Source: an uncultured Christensenella sp. (GTDB lineage Bacteria; Bacillota; Clostridia; Christensenellales; CAG-917). From it: DNA of 64,000 nucleotides. The notes beneath the pieces were generated by a model, which saw nothing but the letters and a program-made list of their open reading frames with translations, searched no databases and was not told the origin of the DNA. A program made the position numbers and the translations under genes. Positions 48,775 to 56,400 of the stretch are shown here, one piece after another. The first letter of the stretch is position 1. Every line of letters begins with the position of its first letter. The stretch covers positions 120,704-184,703 of the forward strand of contig CAJTYG010000004.1 in the NCBI GenBank assembly GCA_910584155.1, in the 5' to 3' direction.

Positions 48775-48953
48775 TGTTTAAGATAAAAGCACATATTCAT
48801 TCTCTGAACGGCGAAATAGATGAAATAACCGTATTGGAACAAATCGGCGACAATGACTATTTAGTTGAATATAAGGGCGTGAAGTGTCACGCCCTTTTTA
48901 ATTGCTTTATCTGCGAATTCTATGCAGACGATATTTACGGGAGAATAGAATGA
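48774..48953 (+). CDS. 59-residue hypothetical protein
   Basis: The ATG at 48774 follows GGAGGATTGCGTA. MFKIKAHIHSLNGEIDEITV, then LEQIGDNDYLVEYKGVKCH suggests a small SH3-like or beta-barrel fold. It overlaps both neighbours by 1-4 bases (TAATG, then ATGA), arguing for real translation in the operon despite its size. Function unknown. Confidence 0.65.
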   Translation: MFKIKAHIHSLNGEIDEITVLEQIGDNDYLVEYKGVKCHALFNCFICEFYADDIYGRIE

Positions 48954-49915
48954 GAGAATTAAACTTAACAGCAACAGGACGTGAACAAGAACTTATACTT
49001 GCCTATCTTCAAGAGAATGTCAGCGACATACTTGCCGACAAGATAAACAACGGCGTTTATATCCATAAGAACGGCAAGCAGTTATTAAACAGAAAGACGT
49101 TAGACGGCTTTATGAATTATGCCTGTGAAGAAGCTCGTAAACAAAGTGAAAAAAACGTAAAAGCAGCTTGTGTGCAGGATAACGTCGTATTTGGTTGGGC
49201 TATTCACTACTTTGAGGAAGACTCCATTGAAGGCACATTATATACCGAGGACGGCAGCGAGTATAAGCCTGTCGTTGTAAAGCCTAAAAGTCAGTCAACT
49301 GCTCCGCCAAAATCGGTTAAACCTCAAAACTCGCAAACCTCCATCTTTGAACTTATGGAATCCAATACACCTGACAAAGACAAACAGCAAAGTCAAAGCA
49401 TCGAAGATGCCGAAAACACCGAAGATGACTATATGCCCACATCCGAAGAAATAGGCGACATACTTGCAGAACTGGCAGAGGAAGACCGTACAGAAGCTGA
49501 GAACAAGCCAAAAGGCTCGCCCTTGTATCAAGAGTATATGAGCGTGCAAAACCGTTTCCCTACGGATATTGTAGCATACAGGCTCGGAGACTTTTACGAG
49601 GTGTTCGGGGAGAATGCGGTTACTATCGGGAACGAGATAAATTTAACCATAACCGGCAGAGATTGCGGACTTGATGAGCGTGTGCCTATGATTGGTTTTC
49701 CCTATCATGCAGCAGATATATATTTTAACAAGATAGCGAAAACGCACAGCATTGTTGTAGCAGAAGATAAGAATAATATCCGCCGAATACCAAAGCAAGT
49801 TATAGACCGAGATACGGGTGAAATAATTGAAGAGCCCGATACTAATAACAGAATAGACAAATCGTTGTTACCGCTTCTCTCTGAAATTCTCGGAGAGGTT
49901 TTTATTGTGAGGTGA
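48950..49915 (+). CDS. PcfK-like protein with a C-terminal MutS-I-type domain
   Basis: The ATG at 48950 overlaps the previous stop as ATGA; 321 residues. The N-terminal 95 residues fit PcfK-like proteins (ADKINNGVYIHKNGKQLLNR, then NVVFGWAIHYFEEDSIEG). An acidic linker (about 110-185) leads to a domain (about 190-290) matching the MutS N-terminal mismatch-sensing fold (SPLYQEYMSVQNRFPTDIVA, RLGDFYEVFGENA, LTITGRDCG, RVPMIGFPYHA). This domain occurs detached from MutS in conjugative elements, often on large LtrC-like proteins. PcfK comes from the pCF10 conjugation region. Suggests ICE or plasmid origin. Confidence 0.8.
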   Translation: MRELNLTATGREQELILAYLQENVSDILADKINNGVYIHKNGKQLLNRKTLDGFMNYACEEARKQSEKNVKAACVQDNVVFGWAIHYFEEDSIEGTLYTEDGSEYKPVVVKPKSQSTAPPKSVKPQNSQTSIFELMESNTPDKDKQQSQSIEDAENTEDDYMPTSEEIGDILAELAEEDRTEAENKPKGSPLYQEYMSVQNRFPTDIVAYRLGDFYEVFGENAVTIGNEINLTITGRDCGLDERVPMIGFPYHAADIYFNKIAKTHSIVVAEDKNNIRRIPKQVIDRDTGEIIEEPDTNNRIDKSLLPLLSEILGEVFIVR

Positions 49916-49919
49916 AATT

Positions 49920-51263
49920 ATGAAAATCGAAAAAATTAAACCTATACCTAAATACATTTTGAAGCTTATCCAAAAAGCGGAAGTAAAGAACTCCGTAAAG
50001 CTGTCCGGATACGTCAGATTTTATTCATATCTAACCAAGAATGACGGCGAGCTTGTAAAGGTTATTGTTGCCTGTAAAAACAAAATATACAGTCCACGTT
50101 GGAGGTGCAAGCAAGTGGTAATACACGGTGTGCATTCTGATAAATGCTTTATTAAAGATATAGTCTTTCACTTTATGGGCAACTACTCTGTTGGCTGGTT
50201 TGAAGAGGGTTTACAGAAAGAGCCAAGATGGTACGAGGATAATGAATGGGGCTGGGTTGACGACAAGTATTTTAACATTCGCTGCCCTGTCTTAAACAAA
50301 GAATATGCCTTACGCTTTCCTGAATACAAATACAGTGCTGTAGACGTTTACCCTTATTTTGATACGTTAATATATCTGCGCACATATGAAAAGTATCCGC
50401 AAGCGGAAATGTTGGTTAAATTCGGATTACACGCTTACGCTTTGAGCAAACAAATATTACAGAAAGTTGGCAAAGATAAAAACTTCCGCAAATGGCTGAT
50501 TGATAAACGCTATGAAATAATAGGACACAGTTACTATATTGGGACATTGCTTAAAGCATACATAACGGGCAAACAGATAAAACAGGTACAGCAGATAGAG
50601 GAAGATAAAAAGAAATTCTGCCACAAAGATAACTACAAAAATATTAAGCGCTTATTTACAACAGACAAAGCTATTACGGAATTCTTGGAGTATATCGAAA
50701 AGCAAAACGCTAATATATCATCTTATTCAGACTATCTCACCGCCTGCAATTATCTGGGCTTGGATATGAGCTTGCCAAAGAACAGACTGCCCCACGATTT
50801 CAAGAAATGGCATGATATAAGGATAGATGAATATCGTACAGCAAAAGCATTAAAAGATGCCGAAGAGCATAAGAAACTGTACGCAGAATTTGCTGCTATT
50901 GCAGAAAAGTATTTGTCACTACAAAAAAATAACGAAGATACATTTATCGTCCTTATAGCAAGAAGTCCGCAAGACCTGATACGAGAGGGTGAGATACTGC
51001 ACCACTGTGTTGGGCGTATGAATTACGATCAGCGATTTATACGAGAAGAGAGCCTTATATTCTTTGTGAGGAATAAAAGCACACCCAACACCCCGTTCGT
51101 TACATTGGAATACTCGCTCCAAAATCACAAAGTATTGCAGTGTTACGGCGATGGGGATACCAGACCTAATGAGCAAGTATTAGATTTTGTGAACAATAAA
51201 TGGCTGCCATACGCCAACAGACAAATTAAGAAAATAGCAAAAGCAAATAAACAAGCAGCTTAA
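49920..51263 (+). CDS. PcfJ-like protein
   Basis: 447 residues, starting 4 bp after the PcfK-like gene with GAGGTGAAATT. The C-terminal third shows the PcfJ signature: IARSPQDLIREGEILHHCVG (about 342-361), then FFVRNKSTPNTPFVTLEYSL and KVLQCYGDGDTRPNEQVLDF. PcfJ lies beside pcfK in the Enterococcus pCF10 plasmid and in many integrative elements and phages; the biochemical role is not known. Complete. The pair supports an element-derived region beside tRNA-Arg, though integrase, relaxase and coupling protein are all missing from the window. Confidence 0.85.
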   Translation: MKIEKIKPIPKYILKLIQKAEVKNSVKLSGYVRFYSYLTKNDGELVKVIVACKNKIYSPRWRCKQVVIHGVHSDKCFIKDIVFHFMGNYSVGWFEEGLQKEPRWYEDNEWGWVDDKYFNIRCPVLNKEYALRFPEYKYSAVDVYPYFDTLIYLRTYEKYPQAEMLVKFGLHAYALSKQILQKVGKDKNFRKWLIDKRYEIIGHSYYIGTLLKAYITGKQIKQVQQIEEDKKKFCHKDNYKNIKRLFTTDKAITEFLEYIEKQNANISSYSDYLTACNYLGLDMSLPKNRLPHDFKKWHDIRIDEYRTAKALKDAEEHKKLYAEFAAIAEKYLSLQKNNEDTFIVLIARSPQDLIREGEILHHCVGRMNYDQRFIREESLIFFVRNKSTPNTPFVTLEYSLQNHKVLQCYGDGDTRPNEQVLDFVNNKWLPYANRQIKKIAKANKQAA

Positions 51264-51280
51264 AAAAAGGAGATTATATT

Positions 51281-51505
51281 ATGGCAAAATATTTCAGAGT
51301 TAAAGCATTGTATCCTAAAAACAATATGGAAATCATTGTGGACAGCTATGGCAAGTATGACGAGATATGGCAACTTAGCGCATTTCTCATAAGCAAAGGT
51401 TTTAAAATACAACAAGTATGGGATGACGGGAAAATTGTTGATATAGATATACCAAAAGTAAATTTAATAGCTACCGAACAAATTTTTGTTCGTTACTGCA
51501 AATAG
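51281..51505 (+). CDS. 74-residue hypothetical protein, last gene of the mobile remnant
   Basis: AAAAAAGGAGATTATATT before the ATG is a good start signal. Sequence MAKYFRVKALYPKNNMEIIV, then DSYGKYDEIWQLSAFLISKG suggests a small alpha/beta protein; no family recognised. It follows PcfJ by 17 bp and is closed by the strong bidirectional terminator at 51515. Confidence 0.65.
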   Translation: MAKYFRVKALYPKNNMEIIVDSYGKYDEIWQLSAFLISKGFKIQQVWDDGKIVDIDIPKVNLIATEQIFVRYCK

Positions 51506-51514
51506 ATTAAAATG

Positions 51515-51546
51515 CACACAAGCCACCGCAATCGGTGGCTTGTGTG
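51515..51546. terminator. Bidirectional terminator between the mobile remnant and the GTPase cassette
   Basis: A perfect 14-bp stem (CACACAAGCCACCG with its complement, loop CAAT), followed by A/T-rich DNA on both sides, between convergent operons. Confidence 0.9.
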
Positions 51547-51552
51547 TCACAA

Positions 51553-52146
51553 TTATTTTTTGTTTTTTCTTTTAAAACGTCTAAATCGTTTATTTGCTGT
51601 TTTTGCTTTTTCATCTTCAACAGGATTAACTATTGGTGTAATTGTAATTCCATTTTCAGACGTGATAAAGAAGCCATCTCCTATATCATTATCTAATAAA
51701 TATTTGTCTATTGCTTGCCTTGCCTCAATATATTTATCCTCACGACAGTCAATAATCCCTTCGGATAAAACAAAGCGATCATCTCTGTTGTTTTCATCAA
51801 AAATTACTTCAAACCCATCAAATAAATACTTTGCCGCTAACAAACTAAGAATAGCAAATACATTGTCCCTATTTTCAAATGACAAAAACAAGCCCGAAAG
51901 CGCATAAATAGGACGTGTACTTTGATCTATTCTGCCCGAATTGAAATACTTATATACAGCAACACCTGCGTTAAGTTTCCTGACACACAACTGATTATTT
52001 ATATCGTCTCTCCGAGCAAAGTTGTGTATATCGCTATCAATTAGTCGCTTATCCGAAGATGATATAAATTTATCTAAAAATATCCAACGATAACCGCAAT
52101 AATGGCTAATTTTAGTATATAAAAGTTTAGTCGCAGTAAATACCAT
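51553..52146 (-). CDS. Partner protein of the GTPase cassette, unknown
   Basis: 197 residues; AAGGAAG within the end of the GTPase gene is its ribosome binding site, so the genes are coupled. Visible features: an N-terminal strand pattern (TATKLLYTKISHYCGYRWIF), GRIDQSTRPIYALSGLFLSF (about 70-89), an acidic middle and a highly basic tail (KRFRRFKRKNKK). The N-terminal layout distantly resembles GTPase-associated proteins (GAP1-N type) found with bacterial conflict GTPases, but I cannot confirm this by eye. Alternative: an unrelated effector or adaptor. Confidence 0.5.
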   Translation of the reverse strand: MVFTATKLLYTKISHYCGYRWIFLDKFISSSDKRLIDSDIHNFARRDDINNQLCVRKLNAGVAVYKYFNSGRIDQSTRPIYALSGLFLSFENRDNVFAILSLLAAKYLFDGFEVIFDENNRDDRFVLSEGIIDCREDKYIEARQAIDKYLLDNDIGDGFFITSENGITITPIVNPVEDEKAKTANKRFRRFKRKNKK

Positions 52147-52152
52147 ATAAAA

Positions 52153-53166
52153 TTATCTTCCTTGTTTTGCTATTCTTTTTAAATCATTTACATATTCATT
52201 TAATAACCCAAGCGAAACCTCCGTATACTCGATAATATCATTCAAATCTTTTCTCAAATTGCGTCTTTGACTATGCCCGATTAAGATATCCAAAAGAACT
52301 TTAATTACATTATTTAACTCTTTTTGATTTTCTGTGCCTAATTGTTTATAATTCTCTATGTTTTGTTGACAAGTATTCAAATACATCAGCATAGCTTGAG
52401 CAAATAATGCAGCAACATTTATAGGAGCAAAATTTACATTTGTTTGAATATTATTCGTTACAATTAACTCATTACCTTTCCATATTACTTGCGTATTAAC
52501 TACCCCTCGACCAACAACACCTATCGGCATAATTACATATGGGCACCCATGATCACATAACATATCGATAATTCCAGAAAATTGATTCTTTAATTTGTCC
52601 TTTACACCATCAATGTCCTTTTCTTCGATAACGCTAGAGTCAAACTTTGTCAATGCAAAAATTACAGGTATTTTTTTATTGAATCTTTCAAAATTTTTCA
52701 ATGCGTTTTCAAATATTGAAGTCATTGGAGCTACACCTAATTTGGTGCTAAGCTGTGTGTCATTATTCATACATTTCAATGAAATCGCATCTGCAAATAT
52801 AATTATTACATCACTTCGAAGCAAATTATTAGACAATTCTACGATTTCCTCTTGATCATCAAACGCAGCTAATGGCAAATTTTCGCCTTTATAGTCGATT
52901 AAATTAAAATCAATTACTTTTTTGTTGGCTTTCTTTAACTGCAATTGAAGAGTGTCAATAATATTTTCTTCAGTTGCCTTCGGAAATGTTAATTTTGAAA
53001 AAAGCGTACCTATTTCATACATCGTTTGTTGAAGTTTTCTTTCTTCGGTTTGATTGATCCCAGCAAATCGAAAACCTTCAACTCCTCGATTGCAAAAGCT
53101 ATCCAATAACGCCGACAAATACGTCGTTTTGCCGCTATCACTTGTGCCCCACATTGTTATGTTCAT
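52153..53166 (-). CDS. TRAFAC-type GTPase-like protein
   Basis: 337 residues. P-loop MWGTSDSGKTTYLSALL (about 5-21), a Walker-B/G3-like stretch FNLIDYKGENLP (about 93-104) and an NKxD-equivalent FALTKFDSS (about 176-184) mark a GTP-binding domain. The C-terminal half is helical (PINVAALFAQAMLMYL, then VIKVLLDILIGHSQRRNLRKD). This type, with DYxGE in place of DxxG, belongs to poorly studied GTPases common in predicted conflict systems. AAAGGAGAG precedes the ATG. It lies between a small membrane protein and a 197-residue partner. Confidence 0.75.
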   Translation of the reverse strand: MNITMWGTSDSGKTTYLSALLDSFCNRGVEGFRFAGINQTEERKLQQTMYEIGTLFSKLTFPKATEENIIDTLQLQLKKANKKVIDFNLIDYKGENLPLAAFDDQEEIVELSNNLLRSDVIIIFADAISLKCMNNDTQLSTKLGVAPMTSIFENALKNFERFNKKIPVIFALTKFDSSVIEEKDIDGVKDKLKNQFSGIIDMLCDHGCPYVIMPIGVVGRGVVNTQVIWKGNELIVTNNIQTNVNFAPINVAALFAQAMLMYLNTCQQNIENYKQLGTENQKELNNVIKVLLDILIGHSQRRNLRKDLNDIIEYTEVSLGLLNEYVNDLKRIAKQGR

Positions 53167-53194
53167 TTTTTCTCTCCTTTGTGTTTAATTAGAT

Positions 53195-53437
53195 TTATTT
53201 TTTTTTAATTATTGCAATTATAAATGTGACTATTGTTATTACCGCAGCTAAGGCAGAAAGCACTGATACTATTATCGATTTCCACAAGATAATATCGCAA
53301 ATCAATAAAGCTATAATGCCTAAAAATAGAATGCAACAGCTAACAATTAGAATTATTAACATCTTTCTTATTCGCTTCTCTCTTATTTTCCACTTTATAG
53401 GATCAGTTTCATTGTTTTCCAGCCACATATCTTTCAC
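53195..53437 (-). CDS. Small two-helix membrane protein of the GTPase cassette
   Basis: 80 residues: a charged N-terminus (IKWKIREKRIRK) and two hydrophobic helices, MLIILIVSCCILFLGIIALL (about 26-45) and IVSVLSALAAVITIVTFIIA (about 55-74), ending IIKKK. TAAGGTGAAAG precedes the ATG. No known family. Position as first gene of the three-gene unit suggests a membrane anchor or effector (holin-like size) for the GTPase and its partner. Confidence 0.65.
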   Translation of the reverse strand: MKDMWLENNETDPIKWKIREKRIRKMLIILIVSCCILFLGIIALLICDIILWKSIIVSVLSALAAVITIVTFIIAIIKKK

Positions 53438-53455
53438 CTTAGTATTTTTATTTTC

Positions 53456-53478
53456 GGCGGAGCGGGTTTCGCTCCGCC
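53456..53478 (-). terminator. GC-rich hairpin after the giant LRR gene
   Basis: GGCGGAGCG / CGCTCCGCC with loop GGTTT. No U run on the minus strand, so it may only partly separate the LRR operon from the GTPase cassette. Confidence 0.55.
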
Positions 53479-53497
53479 TGAAAACATTTTAATTTAA

Positions 53498-56400
53498 TTA
53501 CATATTCCCATCTAAGCAATAAACTATATAAATATGCGCCCCTTCATTCCAACAATTGCCTTTATTTAAAGAGATCCATTGTGACATTGTACCTCGAAAA
53601 CCTATATTCCTAATACTACTGCAACCTTTGAACACATACTCAGGTATTGTTGTAACGTTGTCTCCTATATTTACTGTTGTTAGTTTTGTGCAACCCCTGA
53701 ATATGGGATCATAACTTCCTACCGAAATACAAGCGGTTGCATTCCAGTTTACTGTTGTAAGCCCACTGCAACCAGAGAACGCAGAAGAACCAATGTTCAT
53801 AACACTGTTGCCTATGGTTACGCTCTTAAGCCCGCTACCATTGAACGCATAAGAGCCAATGCTCGTCACGCCGTTGCCTATTGTCACACTCGTAAGCCCA
53901 CTGCAACCCTCGAACGCACTATTGCCAATGCTCGTCACGCTGTCGGGAATTGTTATGCTCGTCAGCCCGCTGCAACCATTGAACGCATAAGAGCCAATGC
54001 TCGTCACGCTGTCGGGAATGACAAGATCTGTCACCAATTCTCTGTTTAGATATAAGTTGTGCGCACCATATAATGGATTTGCATCATAATTTCCAAACAA
54101 TATTCCGCACCACTTAGCTATGTCTGTAATATACACTGCATTAAGCCCGCTGCAATTACGGAACGCATACTCGCCAATGCTCGTCACACCGTTGCCTATT
54201 GTCACGCTCGTAAGCCCGCTGCAACCATTGAACGCATAAGAGCCAATGCTCGTCACGCCGTTGCCTATTGTCACACTCGTAAGCCCACTGCAACCCTCGA
54301 ACGCACTATTGCCAATGCTCGTCACGCTGTCGGGAATTGTTATGCTCGTCAGCCCGCTACAATAATAGAACGCATTATAGCCTATGCTTGTCACGCTGTC
54401 GGGTATCGTAATACTCGTAAGCCCGCTGCACTTATAGAACGCATTTTCGCCTATACTTGTCACACTGTCGGGGATAGTTATGCTCGTAAGCCCGCTACAA
54501 TAATAGAACGCAGCATCACTTATGCTTACAGTTCCTTCTTTGATAGTTATGGATGTATTATTTGGCATGGTGCCTTTATAGACATAAGCGACTTTACCTA
54601 TATATACAACTCCATCAGGTTGACTGTTATACCAAGCCGTGTTATCAAATGCATTGTCGCCTATATACGTCACGCTGTTACCAATTGTCACACTCGTAAG
54701 CCCAGTGCAATCCTCGAACGCACTATGACTGATGCTGTCACCGCTTGTTATTTCAACTGTTTGCAAATTCGCTTTAGGTATATAACCAATTGCTTGCGTG
54801 GGCATTTTTGCAGTCGTAAGCCCGCTGCAACCCTTGAACGCATACTCGCCAATGCTCGTCACGCCGTTGCCTATTGTCACGCTCTTAAGCCCACTGCAAT
54901 TATAGAACGCTTCATAGCCTATGCTCGTCACACTGTCGGGTATAGTTATGCTCGTAAGCCCGCTGCATCCATAGAACGCATACTTGCCTATGCTCGTCAC
55001 ACTGTCGGGTATAGTTATGCTCATAAGCCCGCTGCAACCGGAGAATGCATAATCACCTATGCTCGTCACACTGTCGGGTATAGTTATGCTCGTAAGCCCG
55101 CTGCAACCAGAGAACGACGCACTAAAACCTATATATCTACCGCTTGTTATTTCAACTGTTTGCAAATTCGATTTAGGTATATAACCAATTGCTTGCGTGG
55201 GCATCTTTGCATTCGTTATATTATCACATCCATAGAACGCATTTTCGCCTACATATGTCACGCTATTGCCTATAGTCACGCTCGTTAGCCCGCTACATCC
55301 ATAGAACGCAGAAGAACCTATGCCCGTCACGCTGTCAGGGATTGTTATACTGGTAAGACCGCTACATCCAGAGAACGCATTTTCGCCTATACTTGTCACA
55401 CTGTCGGGAATTATTATACTCGTTAGCCCACTACATCCAGAAAATGCCCTATCGCCTATGTGCGTCACACTGTCGGGTATTGTTATGTTCGTAAGCCCGC
55501 TGCACTTATAGAACGCAGCATCACTTATGCTTACAGTTCCTTCTTTGATAGTTATGGATGTATTATCTGGCATGGTACCTTTATATCTATATGCAATATC
55601 TCCCACATACACAAGTCCATCAGGTTTATTTTTATGCCAACTAGCAGGGATGTATAAGATGTCCTTTGTGGCTTTACTATATAAAATACCATCTTTACTC
55701 TCATAAACCTCATTATTAACATCTACATTAATGCTACAAAGTGAGTCCGAAAAGTCCCTACAAAAAATATTTTTCACACTTGCGGGAATCGTTATACTCT
55801 TAATACTATTGCTTTGGAACACATTCTCACTTATGCTTACAGTTCCTTCTTTAATATATACAGATTCAGATGGTGAGGAGTAACTTACATTATAGTCATA
55901 AGCAACTTTACCTAAATATACCACTCCATAATTTTTAATTATACTGTAAGACCAAGCCGTGTTACCAAATGCTCCGTCGCATATATACGTAACGCTGTCA
56001 GGAATAGTTATATTCCTAAGATTATCGCACCACGCAAACGCAAGCCCGCCAATGCTCGTCACGCTGCTGGGAATTGTTATGCTCGTAAGTCCTCTGCAAT
56101 AATAGAACGCACAAGCGCCTATACTCGTCACGCTGTTGCCTATTGTCACGCTCTTAAGCCCGCTGCAACGCTCGAACGCATTCCTGCCAATGCTCGTCAC
56201 GCTGTCGGGTATCGTTATGCTCTTAAGCCCGCCGCAATACTCGAACGCATACGCAGGTATTGTTTTAACGTTGTCTCCTATATTTACTGTTGTCAGTGTC
56301 AGTCTGCAATAATAGAATAAACTATAACCTGCTGCTGAGTCACTTACCAATGTGCAAGCGGTTGCATTCCAGTTGACTGTTGTAAGCCCAGTGCAATCCT

